Counted from the stretch's first letter, positions 25,496-34,320 are shown. The stretch is 64,000 nucleotides of DNA from Enterococcus moraviensis ATCC BAA-383 (GCF_000407445.1 NZ_ASWB01000001.1:372001-436000), one strand, 5' to 3'. Made by a program: numbers and translations. Notes: generated by a model not told the origin, from the sequence alone.

Positions 25496-26305
25496 ATGAC
25501 AGTCAAACTAGTTGCAATCGATATCGATGGAACATTACTAGATTCAAATCGAAAAATCACCCCGAAAGTGAAAGAAACTCTGCAAAAGGCGAATGAGAAC
25601 GGTATGTACATTGTTTTATGTACAGGACGTCCCTTACCTGGTGTCAAAGAACAATTAGCTGAATTAGATTTGTATGGAGAGAATGACTACGTCATCACAT
25701 ACAATGGTTCGTTAGTTCAAGCGACAAAAACAAACGAAATCATTTCTCAATATTCCTTGAGTCAGGATGACTTTTTAGAAATAGAATTAATGTCTCGTAA
25801 AGCAGGCGTTCATTTGCATACAATTGATGATAAAGCCATTTATACAGCGAATCGAGATATTGGTAAATATACAGTCCATGAGGCCTATTTAGTAGATATG
25901 CCACTTAAATATCGTACAGTAGAAGAGATGACGCCAGACATGTCGATCATAAAAATGATGATGATTGACGAGCCTGAAATTTTAGATCAAGCAATCAGTC
26001 AGCTACCTGATAGCTTCATCGAGAAGTACACGACTGTTAAAAGTACTGATTTTTACTATGAGATTCTAAACAAAGAAGCAAGCAAAGGAAATGCCTTGGC
26101 TAAACTTTCTGAGCATTTAGGCATCACCCAATCCGAAACCATGGCAATCGGGGATAACGAGAATGATCTGTCGATGATTGAATATGCTGGTATCGGTGTA
26201 GCAATGGGAAATGCTACTGATAGTGTTAAAGCAGCTGCTGATATTCAAACAACAAGCAATGATGAAGACGGTGTTGCAGAAGTCTTATTAAAATATATGG
26301 ACTAG
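25496..26305 (+). CDS. Cof-type HAD sugar phosphatase (YidA-like)
   Basis: A 269-residue HAD-superfamily phosphatase. Motif I is AIDIDGTLLDS with the nucleophile aspartate at residue 9. Motif II is LCTGRP, and motifs III/IV are KGNALAKLSEHLG and AIGDNENDLSMI. A type IIB cap lies between about residues 85 and 190. Such enzymes dephosphorylate sugar or nucleotide phosphates; the substrate cannot be read from sequence. Good ribosome site AGGAGG, operon with the dNTPase, strong hairpin terminator after it. Confidence 0.9.
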   Translation: MTVKLVAIDIDGTLLDSNRKITPKVKETLQKANENGMYIVLCTGRPLPGVKEQLAELDLYGENDYVITYNGSLVQATKTNEIISQYSLSQDDFLEIELMSRKAGVHLHTIDDKAIYTANRDIGKYTVHEAYLVDMPLKYRTVEEMTPDMSIIKMMMIDEPEILDQAISQLPDSFIEKYTTVKSTDFYYEILNKEASKGNALAKLSEHLGITQSETMAIGDNENDLSMIEYAGIGVAMGNATDSVKAAADIQTTSNDEDGVAEVLLKYMD

Positions 26306-26313
26306 TTTTATTT

Positions 26314-26350
26314 AAGAAGCAACTTGCACCATTTTTGCAAGTTGCTTCTT
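26314..26350 (+). terminator. Terminator of the dNTPase-HAD operon
   Basis: AAGAAGCAACTTGCA and TGCAAGTTGCTTCTT make a perfect 15-base stem followed by TATTTTT. It could also work for the convergent PTS IIA gene. Confidence 0.9.
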
Positions 26351-26367
26351 TATTTTTAAAACCTATT

Positions 26368-26811
26368 TCATTTCTGGCCCAGGTAATGATAAATTTCATT
26401 TGGATCTTGACTTGTATCAAGCAAGAAAAAAAATTGTGGATCATCTAACAAGTTTACTAATTCCGCCATTGCATTTAGATGTCGATTGTTTTCGGTGGCA
26501 GCTAAACAAAATATATATTTAACAGGATCATTTTCCTTACTGCCAAAAACGATTGGTTCTTTTAGCACGCTGATACTCATTCCTAATTTTTCTACCCCAT
26601 CGATTGGTCTTGCATGAGGGAGTGCAACATGTTTAGTGACCACAATATATGGGCCTAAAGTTTGAGTGGTTTCAATAATTTTTTCAATATATTCTGCTGT
26701 TATTTTTCCTCCTGAAAGCAGCGGTGCAGCGGATTTTCGAATGGCTTCTTCCCAATCGCCTACCTCAATTCCCAGTTGAATAAATTCTTCCTTGATCATC
26801 TCACTTAACAA
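26368..26811 (-). CDS. PTS sugar transporter EIIA (fructose/ascorbate type), stand-alone
   Basis: A 147-residue EIIA domain. The phosphorylated histidine is residue 66 in HVALPHARPIDGV, with GMSISVLKEPIVFG and the FCLAATENNRHLNAMAEL block following, as in the fructose-mannitol/ascorbate IIA family. No EIIB, EIIC or sugar gene is adjacent, so it is an orphan that may serve a distant permease or a regulator. The start is a TTG with AAAGGAG nine bases upstream. The open frame continues upstream for about 38 codons to a TAG without a start codon, which could mean it was once part of a longer protein. Confidence 0.85.
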   Translation of the reverse strand: MLSEMIKEEFIQLGIEVGDWEEAIRKSAAPLLSGGKITAEYIEKIIETTQTLGPYIVVTKHVALPHARPIDGVEKLGMSISVLKEPIVFGSKENDPVKYIFCLAATENNRHLNAMAELVNLLDDPQFFFLLDTSQDPNEIYHYLGQK

Positions 26812-27178
26812 TATGCAACACTCCTTTTGAATTTCACCAAGCGTACGACTTATTGGTTCTTCTACAATATAATCTGTATATGAAACGGTTTCAATCTCTT
26901 TTGATTCCTTATTTTGTGACCTGTGTTTACAAAATGCGGTCTAAAAAACTGACTTCATTCCACTAAAAAAACGATTTGACAAAATCAGAGCAACAAATGT
27001 AAAGTATCTTGTTCAAAAAAACAGTTTGCTTATCTGTCTATTTCAAAAAATGTTTCTATGAAAAACAATTATCCTACCGAACGGTTTAAATCTAGTCCTT
27101 GTATTTAGTTGTTTCATGATAATTCTCGAAAAAAAAGTAAACCCGTTTGGATTTACTTTCTGTGATTATTCGATTGCT
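26812..27178. other. Intergenic region with a palindrome and the Nudix terminator
   Basis: Holds a perfect 13-base palindrome with a one-base centre, TGAAACGGTTTCA at 26881-26893, 70 bases above the EIIA start. It looks like a shortened cre/LacI-type operator. It also holds a terminator at 27134-27159 (AAAGTAAAtCC/GGgTTTACTTT, then a T-run on the minus strand) for the Nudix gene. Nothing else was recognised. Confidence 0.45.
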
Positions 27179-27622
27179 TTATAGAGTTGATTTCCATTTA
27201 TGTACTGCCCATTTGTGACTCCCACGTTTCAATAAATCGATTCCTTCATCAACTGATACCCAGCAAATTGTATTTGTTTTTTCTAGTGGTTCGCACACTT
27301 GTGTCCAACTATCGGCTACAAAAAAATAGCCCGGATTATGATAATCTGTACTTCGATGTCTCGAATGAAAATATTCATCTGCTTGACCTAAATAATCTCC
27401 AATAACAACTTCGATGCCAAGTTCTTCAATCATTTCACGATGAATCGCACGTTCTTTCGTCTCCCCTTGCTCAATCTCTCCGCCTGGTAAAAAATAAGCT
27501 CCATTCGGTGCTTGGACTAGCACTATTTCTGTTGCGTTGTTTCTTGATACAATAATGTAAGCACCTAGCCTTTTTTTATAGACCAATGTTTCCAATTTTT
27601 CACCAAATGACGGTATCCCCAT
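27179..27622 (-). CDS. Nudix hydrolase
   Basis: A 147-residue Nudix enzyme, probably cleaving a nucleoside diphosphate derivative. The Nudix box is complete (GGEIEQGETKERAIHREMIE, then ELGIE, about residues 47-71) with the metal-binding REMIEE glutamates. The ATG at 27622 (MGIPSFG) has AAGGGAG upstream; the longer frame start lacks one. Single-gene unit with a terminator. Substrate unknown; the fold resembles the MutT/YjhB group. Confidence 0.85.
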   Translation of the reverse strand: MGIPSFGEKLETLVYKKRLGAYIIVSRNNATEIVLVQAPNGAYFLPGGEIEQGETKERAIHREMIEELGIEVVIGDYLGQADEYFHSRHRSTDYHNPGYFFVADSWTQVCEPLEKTNTICWVSVDEGIDLLKRGSHKWAVHKWKSTL

Positions 27623-27795
27623 AAAAACAACTCCCTTTTCTTTTAATCTAATTTTACATGAGAATTTTCTCATGAACAAGTATTATCTTATCATTTCACT
27701 CACAATTTATGTAAAGTCTATGCTACTATGAAATTGTCAGCAGATTTCAGACTTTATCTGCGATAATATCCATTCGCGAAAGGAAGATGACTCAT

Positions 27796-28170
27796 ATGAA
27801 AATGGCTCACACTTGTGTCCGTGTCAAAGATTTAGAAGCGTCGCTGGAATTTTATCAAAAGGCATTCAATTTTGAAGAAAGCCGCCGTCGTGATTTTCCA
27901 GAAAATAAATTTACTTTGGTTTACTTAACATTACCTGGTGATGGTTATGAACTGGAGTTAACGTATAATTATGATCATGAGGCTTATGATTTAGGTAATG
28001 GTTACGGTCATATCGCAATCAGTACAGATGAAATCGAAAAACTACATGAAGAACAAAAAAATGCTGGTTTCACTGTAACTGATATGAAAGGTTTACCAGG
28101 AACTCCTCCATCATATTACTTTATTACTGATCCTGATGGGTACAAAATCGAAGTTATTCGTACTAAATAA
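27796..28170 (+). CDS. gloA: Lactoylglutathione lyase (glyoxalase I)
   Basis: A 124-residue glyoxalase I that converts the hemithioacetal of methylglyoxal to an S-lactoyl thiol. Metal ligands are readable: H5 (MKMAHTCVRV), E54 (YELELTYN), H72 (GYGHIAIST) and E119 (GYKIEVI). It belongs to the short, dimeric class seen in Escherichia coli (Ni-type), though low-molecular-weight thiol use in enterococci differs. The ATG at 27796 has AAGGAAG at good spacing; the ATG three codons earlier is too close to it. Terminator follows. Confidence 0.9.
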   Translation: MKMAHTCVRVKDLEASLEFYQKAFNFEESRRRDFPENKFTLVYLTLPGDGYELELTYNYDHEAYDLGNGYGHIAISTDEIEKLHEEQKNAGFTVTDMKGLPGTPPSYYFITDPDGYKIEVIRTK

Positions 28171-28177
28171 TAAAAAG

Positions 28178-28222
28178 ACAGTTAGCCACTTTTTAGTTTT
28201 TTCCTAAATTGTGGGTAGCTGT
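28178..28222 (+). terminator. Terminator of gloA
   Basis: ACAGTTAGCCAC and GTGGGTAGCTGT form a 12-base stem (one G-T pair) followed by TTCTTTT. Confidence 0.8.
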
Positions 28223-28333
28223 TTCTTTTATACATTACTATTACTCAATACTAGTTTTAAAAGCCATTTCTACCCTTATTTCAAAAAAAAGTGATACACT
28301 GTTATCCTACATATTAATTGAGGACGTGATCAA

Positions 28334-29053
28334 ATGACAACCATTATCGGCATAGCTGGAAATCAAATTATTCAATCTGTTGAGGTATTTAACGGAAACC
28401 ATGTAACCTATACACCTCAAGGATTTGTTACAGCAATCCAAAATGCAGGCGGGCTACCAATTGTTTTACCGATTGGCGAAGAAAAAAATGCGGCCGCATA
28501 TATTTCTAAAATCGATAAGTTATTATTAGCAGGTGGACAAGATATTTCTCCTGACCTTTTCGGTGAAGAGCCTCATCCAAAACTAGAAGAAACGAATCGT
28601 AACCGCGATCTTTTTGAGTTAGCGTTAATTAAAGAGGCAATAAAACAAAACAAACCAATTTTTGCCGTTTGTCGTGGGATGCAATTAATTAATGTTGCAT
28701 TAGGCGGCACATTATACCAAGATCTATCTTTATATTCTGAATGGAAAGTAAAGCATGGACAACAACCAACACAACCACAATTCGCAACACACGGGATCAA
28801 AATCGAACAAGATAGCGTGTTATATCAGCTATTTGGTGAAAATTATCGGGTTAACTCCTACCACCATCAAGCGATCAATACCTTGGCTCATTCATTAAAA
28901 GTAACAGCTAGATCTGATGATGGCATTGTAGAATCGATCGAATCAGCTGATGGTAGCCAAAGAATTTTAGGGGTACAATGGCATCCCGAACTACGTTTTG
29001 ATGTTGATACGAAAGAATTTGATTTATTCAAGTATTTTGTAAATCAATTATAA
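28334..29053 (+). CDS. Class I glutamine amidotransferase-like gamma-glutamyl hydrolase (PuuD-type)
   Basis: A 239-residue peptidase C26 protein. The nucleophile is C113 in FAVCRGMQLINVALGG, and the triad is completed by H217 and E219 in QWHPEL. AGGQDISPDLFGEE near residue 66 is typical of the gamma-glutamyl-GABA hydrolase group. It may split gamma-glutamyl compounds; the partners of a putrescine pathway are not nearby. Ribosome site GAGG; ends at a hairpin that belongs to the intergenic repeat family. Confidence 0.85.
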   Translation: MTTIIGIAGNQIIQSVEVFNGNHVTYTPQGFVTAIQNAGGLPIVLPIGEEKNAAAYISKIDKLLLAGGQDISPDLFGEEPHPKLEETNRNRDLFELALIKEAIKQNKPIFAVCRGMQLINVALGGTLYQDLSLYSEWKVKHGQQPTQPQFATHGIKIEQDSVLYQLFGENYRVNSYHHQAINTLAHSLKVTARSDDGIVESIESADGSQRILGVQWHPELRFDVDTKEFDLFKYFVNQL

Positions 29054-29059
29054 AAAAAT

Positions 29060-29098
29060 GAGCCTGAAACATAACTAAAAAAGTTATGTTTCAGGCTC
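29060..29098. terminator. Perfect bidirectional hairpin (repeat-family member)
   Basis: GAGCCTGAAACATAACT is followed five bases later by its exact complement AGTTATGTTTCAGGCTC, a 17-base perfect stem between two convergent genes. It is followed by ATCCTAATAACCGGTAGG, a degenerate form of the ATCCGAATAGACGGTGGG block seen at 34.2 and 36.7 kb, so this is probably a shortened copy of that repeat. Confidence 0.8.
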
Positions 29099-29140
29099 TT
29101 AATATCCTAATAACCGGTAGGCTTCGAAAATAAGCTGAAA

Positions 29141-29965
29141 TTAAAAATCAAAGTTATCTGGATCTGGTCCTAATCGCTCATTCGTATTTAGTGCATCAAT
29201 ACGATTGATATCTTCATCTGTCAATTCAAAATCAAAGACATCAAAATTTTGTTTAATACGGTCTTCATGTACCGATTTTGGAATCACAATGATATCGCTT
29301 TGTAAATGCCAACGAATAATTACTTGTGCGGCTGTTTTATTATATTTTTCACCAATTTCAACTAAGGTTGGATTTTCTAAAATTTTTCCTTGTCCTAATG
29401 GAGACCATGCTTCAACTGCAATTTTATGTTCTGCTAAAAACTTACGCAATGGTTCTTGCGTTAGGGTAGGATGGATTTCAATTTGATCAACCATCGGCAC
29501 AACGCTTGCCTCTTTTAGTATGTCCTCAATATGGTGTTCATGAAAGTTTGAAACACCGATTGCTTTGGCACGACCACTTTGATAAATTTCTTCCATCGCC
29601 CGCCAAGACTCTTTATATTTCCCTTCAACTGGCCAATGAATCAAATACAAATCAACATAATCCAATCCCAATTTATCTAAACTTTCATTAAAAGCTTTAA
29701 AGGTTGAGTCATAGCCCTGATCTGCATTCCATAATTTTGTGGTAATAAAAATTTCTTCTCTAGGAATTCCAGATGCTCGAATTCCTTCACCAACACTTGC
29801 TTCATTTTTATAAGCTGCAGCAGTATCAATCAAACGATAGCCAGCTTGTAAAGCCCATTTTACAGAGTCTACAGCTTCTGAGCCATCTTTTACTTGCCAT
29901 ACGCCTAATCCTAAACGTGGGATGATTGAACCATTTGCTAACTCTTTTGTTTTCTCAAAAGACAT
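29141..29965 (-). CDS. Aldo/keto reductase
   Basis: A 274-residue NADPH-dependent aldo/keto reductase of the AKR5 (2,5-diketo-gluconate/glyoxal reductase-like) group. The tetrad is D47, Y52, K77 and H110 ([24 protein letters not shown]). The cofactor-binding end shows [11 protein letters not shown]. It probably detoxifies small aldehydes such as methylglyoxal, which fits glyoxalase I nearby, but the two are on opposite strands and not one operon. Ribosome site AAAGGA. Confidence 0.9.
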   Translation of the reverse strand: MSFEKTKELANGSIIPRLGLGVWQVKDGSEAVDSVKWALQAGYRLIDTAAAYKNEASVGEGIRASGIPREEIFITTKLWNADQGYDSTFKAFNESLDKLGLDYVDLYLIHWPVEGKYKESWRAMEEIYQSGRAKAIGVSNFHEHHIEDILKEASVVPMVDQIEIHPTLTQEPLRKFLAEHKIAVEAWSPLGQGKILENPTLVEIGEKYNKTAAQVIIRWHLQSDIIVIPKSVHEDRIKQNFDVFDFELTDEDINRIDALNTNERLGPDPDNFDF

Positions 29966-30093
29966 GTTTTCGTCATTCCTTTCTTTGAAAAACTAAGTAC
30001 AATTTAATTATACTCCTTTAAAGATTATATTCAAACAACTGGTTTTCTTGGTCACTTGATGGTTTTTTATTTGAAACAGAAAATTCGGATGTT

Positions 30094-31098
30094 CTAGCCT
30101 TTTACCAAATATAAAAATTTAAGTAAGTTAAACCTAACTTTTCCCATTAAGTTTTTAAGGTATTTTAGTTTCCTTTCCCTTACGATCCTTTTCACGTTCT
30201 TTTTTGGAATTTGGATTGTCAGTATACTTGCTGTTTGTTCACTTACTTTATCACTTTTCAACTCTGTTCTTTCGAGGTCACTGACTATTGTATGCTTAAA
30301 TTCATCATATCGAGTCAATTGATAGATATCGATCAGATGGTTTAATTTTTCTCCATATTGAACATCTGTCGCGTACTTACCCGTTAAAAATAATGTTGCT
30401 TCTTGATAGCTATCTGTTTCACTTTTCCAAGCACCTTTATAGAAATCAGAATTCCACTCCAAACCATCTTTGAGTAGCTTAGCATAATCCTCTAGAGACT
30501 CTTCGTAAGAAGGATATTGGCGAAAGAAGGACTCGATCGTAAATAAATTGCCAATTCCATCATCTTCTTGAGTTTTCATTACAATAGCTGCACCTTTATA
30601 ATTTCCTTTAATACCAAATAAATTATAGTACGGTGATTGCGCTAACTCACTATTTCCAGATTCTGACTCCAATATTGCCTGAGCAATCATCACAGACGCA
30701 TATAAATTATAGTTAGAAGCAAGCTTTTTTGCATCTTCTCCAATCATTTTAATGAAGACATCTGTTTTTAAATTTTGACCACGAACAAGCTCAGGTAGCG
30801 TGACATCCGACAACTTAGGCAACCACTCCTTACGTTGTTCCAAGTTTCCATCACCTGCTAATTCATCAGCAGAATCCGAGATAGTCCTCATGTCTTCTTG
30901 ATTCATTTTTTCAATTAGTGGCATTTCGGTACTATCTGCACGTTCAGTTATATCTTCTAAATTCTCGATTGTATCTGTCACTTTCTCGAAGGTTGCACGT
31001 TGAGATTGTATTGTCTTAGTAAGAGATGAACCAACTGCATTCGTTGGGATCACCCCTCCATTCAACACTAACAGAGTAAACAACATTGTCTTTTTCAT
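30094..31098 (-). CDS. Secreted endo-beta-N-acetylglucosaminidase-type autolysin (GH73)
   Basis: A 334-residue exported wall hydrolase. A signal peptide occupies about residues 1-22 (MKKTMLFTLLVLNGGVIPTNA). A GH73 catalytic domain spans about 105-270: the catalytic glutamate is in AQAILESESGNSELA, followed by SPYYNLFGIKG, FRQYPSYEESLEDYAKLL and FLTGKYATDVQYGEKL. There are no LysM or SH3 wall-binding repeats. The C-terminal 60 residues are strongly basic (KRIVRERKLKYLKNL), which might bind anionic polymers instead. Upstream of the domain there is an acidic linker. Ribosome site AGGAGA. Single gene. Confidence 0.88.
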   Translation of the reverse strand: MKKTMLFTLLVLNGGVIPTNAVGSSLTKTIQSQRATFEKVTDTIENLEDITERADSTEMPLIEKMNQEDMRTISDSADELAGDGNLEQRKEWLPKLSDVTLPELVRGQNLKTDVFIKMIGEDAKKLASNYNLYASVMIAQAILESESGNSELAQSPYYNLFGIKGNYKGAAIVMKTQEDDGIGNLFTIESFFRQYPSYEESLEDYAKLLKDGLEWNSDFYKGAWKSETDSYQEATLFLTGKYATDVQYGEKLNHLIDIYQLTRYDEFKHTIVSDLERTELKSDKVSEQTASILTIQIPKKNVKRIVRERKLKYLKNLMGKVRFNLLKFLYLVKG

Positions 31099-31171
31099 GG
31101 GAATCTCCTATTCTAAAATTTTCTTCCTAGAATAGTAATACGCATTTATTTATATTTTAAATTAAAAAAAA

Positions 31172-31200
31172 GAAAACAACGAAACTCTTTCGTCATTTTC
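31172..31200 (-). terminator. Terminator of the lipoprotein gene
   Basis: GAAAATGACGAAA and TTTCGTTGTTTTC on the minus strand form a stem with two G-T pairs, followed by TTTTTTT. Confidence 0.8.
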
Positions 31201-31214
31201 TTTTGCTGATAGGA

Positions 31215-31907
31215 TTAATCTTCTTCTGGCAACTCTATTTTTTCAATTGAATTGAACTGATCATATTGTGAATCAATGTTGATACTGACTTTTCCTTTTT
31301 CATTTTTTCCAATAACTTTTATCATTGTTTCTTGTACTCTCAATGACTTTTTATCTACATTTATATCCATCTTAATCGTCAAGTCTTCAGTCGTGTCAAA
31401 CCCTGTAAAAGAAATATTATAGTATTTCTTTAATGTTTTATATAATTTTTTATCGTACCCTTCATAGGTGAAATAATAGCCATCATCTGTCGTTTCAAAG
31501 TTCAAATCTTCTGTAACCAAACCAAGTACTTCTAACGGCACACTATAATCGGCTTGTCTGCTAAATTCTTTTGCATCGACTTTTGCTGTTTTTTTCCAAA
31601 CACCAGGGCGATCTTCTAAGTAAGCTTTTCCGTCTTTTATAATGACCTCAAGTTCTTCTCCATCGGCATTTATTACATCTGATCTATACCGATTATTTTT
31701 GCGATCCACTTCTGTACTCAATTCGACTGATGAGTTATTATTTTGACCTAGTGCGCTCACCTTCACACTAAGATCCATATCCAATTCGTAACTATCTATC
31801 TTATTTTCTTGTGCTTCCATACGTTTAAGTGCTGTTTCTTTTGTTAGTGTTTTATTACAACCCGCTAATGTAATCAATAAAGCAAATACCAAAACAATTT
31901 TTTTCAT
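31215..31907 (-). CDS. Lipoprotein of the DUF6612-like group
   Basis: A 230-residue secreted lipoprotein with a type II signal: ALLITLAGC places the lipidated cysteine at residue 17. The mature part is beta-strand rich with alternating charged strands (SYELDMDLSVKV, ELEVIIKDGKAYLE, YYFTYEGYD), like the LolA/LppX-type fold assigned to this family. The function is unknown; related proteins sit on the outer face of the membrane. Ribosome site GGGGAG, own terminator. Confidence 0.75.
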   Translation of the reverse strand: MKKIVLVFALLITLAGCNKTLTKETALKRMEAQENKIDSYELDMDLSVKVSALGQNNNSSVELSTEVDRKNNRYRSDVINADGEELEVIIKDGKAYLEDRPGVWKKTAKVDAKEFSRQADYSVPLEVLGLVTEDLNFETTDDGYYFTYEGYDKKLYKTLKKYYNISFTGFDTTEDLTIKMDINVDKKSLRVQETMIKVIGKNEKGKVSINIDSQYDQFNSIEKIELPEED

Positions 31908-32022
31908 CTTGACTCCCCAACTTTTCTATTTTTGATTCAACTAAATACCCTAATCTTCATTATACTAAACCTAAATCAAAAATACGAGGTCTTTTTAACG
32001 TGCTAAAATCCCTTAGAAAAAA

Positions 32023-32051
32023 GAAGCCAACGTAAGTATCACGACGACTTC
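32023..32051 (-). terminator. Terminator of ilvE
   Basis: GAAGtCGtCGT and ACGttGGCTTC on the minus strand make an imperfect stem followed by TTTTTTC. The text GCCAACGTAA...CGACGAC also resembles part of the repeat at 60.2 kb. Confidence 0.65.
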
Positions 32052-32064
32052 CTTCTAATGCTAC

Positions 32065-33081
32065 TTATACTTTTATGTTTCTGATCCAGCCATCTGGTGC
32101 GGGAATATCACCAAATTGAATACCTGTCAATTCATCATAAAGCTTTTGCGTCACAGGACCTACTTCTGTCTCACTATAAAACACATGAAACTCATCATAG
32201 GTTTGAATCCCTCCTATTGGTGAAATAACTGCTGCCGTTCCACAAGCGCCTGCTTCTTTGAATTGATCTAAAGAATCACTATAAACATCTTCCTCCACTG
32301 CTTCCATACCAAGATTATGTTCTGCTAAATAAAGTAGTGAATACTTCGTTATACTTGGTAATATAGATGGAGATAACGGTGTAATAAATCGGTCATCTTT
32401 CGTGATACCAAAGAAATTAGCAGACCCAACTTCTTCAATTTTAGTATGTGTTTTGGGATCAAGATAGATACAATCTGAAAAATTCTTTTCCTTGGCTTCT
32501 TCTCCTGGTAAAAAACTAGCCGCATAATTACCGCCAACCTTAATCGCACCTGTTCCTTGTGGAGCAGCACGATCGTAATCTGAAAACACAAAATTCGTTG
32601 GTGTTAGCCCACCCTTAAAATAGGCACCTACAGGCATACAAAATACAGTAAATAAATACTCAGGAGCAGGTTTCACACCGATCCCTTCACCTACGCCGAT
32701 CAAAAGAGGGCGAATATACAATGTTCCACCACTGCCATAAGGAGGAACAAATGCTTCATTGGCTTTTACGACTTCTTCAATCGCATGGATAAATTTTTCT
32801 TCTGGAACTTCAGCCATCAATAAACGCTTAGCGCTTCTATTCATTCGTTTTGAATTTTCATCTACTCGAAATAAATTAATCGAGCCATCTTTACAACGAT
32901 AAGCTTTTAACCCCTCAAAACATTGTTGACCGTAATGTAGTGCTGAGGAGCCTTCATGAATATGTAACGTGTTATCTTCTGTAAGTTTCCCTTCGTCCCA
33001 GTGGCCATCTTTCCATGTAGAAATATAACGAAACGGGGTTTTTATATAATCAAAACCTAGGTTATCCCAATCAATTGCCAT
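32065..33081 (-). CDS. ilvE: Branched-chain amino acid aminotransferase
   Basis: A 338-residue class IV PLP aminotransferase that interconverts leucine, isoleucine and valine with their 2-oxo acids. Motifs: HYGQQCFEGLKAYR, IRPLLIGVGEGIGV, the PLP lysine in TGAIKVGGNYAAS, the IEEVGSANFF glutamate, and EAGACGTAAVISPIG. The frame extends 67 codons further upstream, but the ATG at 33081 (MAIDWDN) has TAAGGAG at correct spacing and a promoter above it. No other branched-chain synthesis genes are nearby, as expected for an enterococcus, so a catabolic role is likely. Confidence 0.94.
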   Translation of the reverse strand: MAIDWDNLGFDYIKTPFRYISTWKDGHWDEGKLTEDNTLHIHEGSSALHYGQQCFEGLKAYRCKDGSINLFRVDENSKRMNRSAKRLLMAEVPEEKFIHAIEEVVKANEAFVPPYGSGGTLYIRPLLIGVGEGIGVKPAPEYLFTVFCMPVGAYFKGGLTPTNFVFSDYDRAAPQGTGAIKVGGNYAASFLPGEEAKEKNFSDCIYLDPKTHTKIEEVGSANFFGITKDDRFITPLSPSILPSITKYSLLYLAEHNLGMEAVEEDVYSDSLDQFKEAGACGTAAVISPIGGIQTYDEFHVFYSETEVGPVTQKLYDELTGIQFGDIPAPDGWIRNIKV

Positions 33082-33105
33082 ACGATCACTCCTTATTTTC
33101 AGAAT

Positions 33106-33135
33106 ATTGTAACATATTTCCAATGAATTTGTTAA
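33106..33135 (-). promoter_or_regulatory. Promoter of ilvE
   Basis: TTAACA (33130-33135) and TACAAT (33106-33111) on the minus strand are 18 bases apart, with an extended TG. It lies 25 bases above the ilvE start. Confidence 0.6.
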
Positions 33136-33151
33136 GCTTTTTACAGAATTA

Positions 33152-33181
33152 ATGACATCTTTTTTTAATTTAACGTATAAT
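33152..33181 (+). promoter_or_regulatory. Promoter of the MscS-family gene
   Basis: ATGACA (33152-33157) and TATAAT (33176-33181) lie 18 bases apart on the plus strand, 40 bases above the proposed start. The -35 boxes of this and the divergent ilvE promoter are 16 bases apart. Confidence 0.55.
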
Positions 33182-33220
33182 GATAGATAATCATCGATAA
33201 AAAAGAAAGTTGGGATTTCC

Positions 33221-34153
33221 TTGTTTATTCTTGGACAATCAAAATCTAGTACGACAATTGAAAGTACATTGGATTCTACCATTGATATAAAAACGGTTAC
33301 TGAAAATAAAGTAAACGCGCTTCAACGCTTTTGGAATGGCATCAATTGGGATCAGATCATCGCCACCTTAATTGAAAAAACGATTTACCTTTTATTTCTA
33401 ATTCTCCTTTTTGTGATACTTAATCGTATAGGTAAAACACTGATTGATAAAACATATGGGAATTACAGCAAAAAACAATCATTCAGTGAAAGTCGCCTGA
33501 AAACACTTCACACGTTAATCAATAACGCATTTCAATATACGCTTTTTTTCTTTTTCGTTTATTCATTGTTAACCGTTGTTGGGGTGCCAGTTGGTTCCCT
33601 TCTCGCTGGAGCTGGAATTGCTGGTGTAGCGATTGGGTTAGGGGCACAAGGGTTTATGAATGATATTATCACAGGCTTCTTCATCATTTTAGAACAACAG
33701 ATGGATGTGGGTGATTACGTCCGCTTAACTGCGCTTGGTATTGAAGGGACCGTAACAGCGGTCGGTCTTCGAACAACTCAAATGAAAGCTCTAGATGGGA
33801 CGGTTCATTTTATCCCTAACCGAAATATCACTACAATAAGTAATCTTTCTCGATCAAATATGCAAGTTTTAATTGATGTTAGAATCATGCCTGATGAAGG
33901 ATATGACCAAATCACTGCGATTATCGATCAAGTCAATCAGGAACTAAAAGAAAAGTATACAGAAAGTATTCAAACAGGACCTACGATTTTTGGGATGGTC
34001 GACCTAGGAAATGGCAATTTTGCGGTTCGGACTACGATGTATGTATTGAACGGCAAACAAGCGCCTATCAGAGAAGAATTTTTGGCCCAATATGTAAAAA
34101 AATTATCTGAAGCAAACTTTACGATTCCAAATACACCGATCACACTAAAATAA
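33221..34153 (+). CDS. Small-conductance mechanosensitive channel, MscS family (YkuT-like)
   Basis: A 310-residue MscS-type channel that opens on membrane tension to release solutes after osmotic downshock. Two N-terminal helices lie at about 45-70 and 98-118. The pore helix (about 122-150) is Gly/Ala-rich, GAGIAGVAIGLGAQGFMND. A beta domain (QQMDVGDYVRL, GTVTAVGLRTTQMKALDG, HFIPNRNITTISNLS) follows. The start is the least certain part: the frame opens with a TTG at 33221 with only weak ribosome-site-like sequence, and no nearby ATG is in frame. It lies near the diaminopimelate deacetylase gene, as ykuT does in Bacillus, but is convergent with it here. Confidence 0.88.
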   Translation: MFILGQSKSSTTIESTLDSTIDIKTVTENKVNALQRFWNGINWDQIIATLIEKTIYLLFLILLFVILNRIGKTLIDKTYGNYSKKQSFSESRLKTLHTLINNAFQYTLFFFFVYSLLTVVGVPVGSLLAGAGIAGVAIGLGAQGFMNDIITGFFIILEQQMDVGDYVRLTALGIEGTVTAVGLRTTQMKALDGTVHFIPNRNITTISNLSRSNMQVLIDVRIMPDEGYDQITAIIDQVNQELKEKYTESIQTGPTIFGMVDLGNGNFAVRTTMYVLNGKQAPIREEFLAQYVKKLSEANFTIPNTPITLK

Positions 34154-34156
34154 AAG

Positions 34157-34315
34157 AAGTGTCTAGTATCCAAATAAACGGTGGGAGCAGCAACTACTAC
34201 GCTTCGCTTAGATTTGAAGGCATCGGAAATAAGCTGAGATTCACAAAAATTGTTCTTCAAATTTCTGTGAATTTCAGCTTATTTCTTGGAGTCAAACATT
34301 TCTGTTCCAAACTCT
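34157..34315. repeat. Composite intergenic repeat with long hairpin
   Basis: Contains GTATCCAAATAAACGGTGGG (34166-34185), then a hairpin from 34226 to 34285 (GAAATAAGCTGA...TTCACA with TGTGAA...CAGCTTATTTC). It ends TTGGAGTCAAACATTTCTG and TTCCAAACTC. The first and last blocks recur in the repeat at 36659-36823. It separates two convergent genes and the hairpin may end transcription from either side. Confidence 0.7.
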
Positions 34316-34320
34316 TTTTT

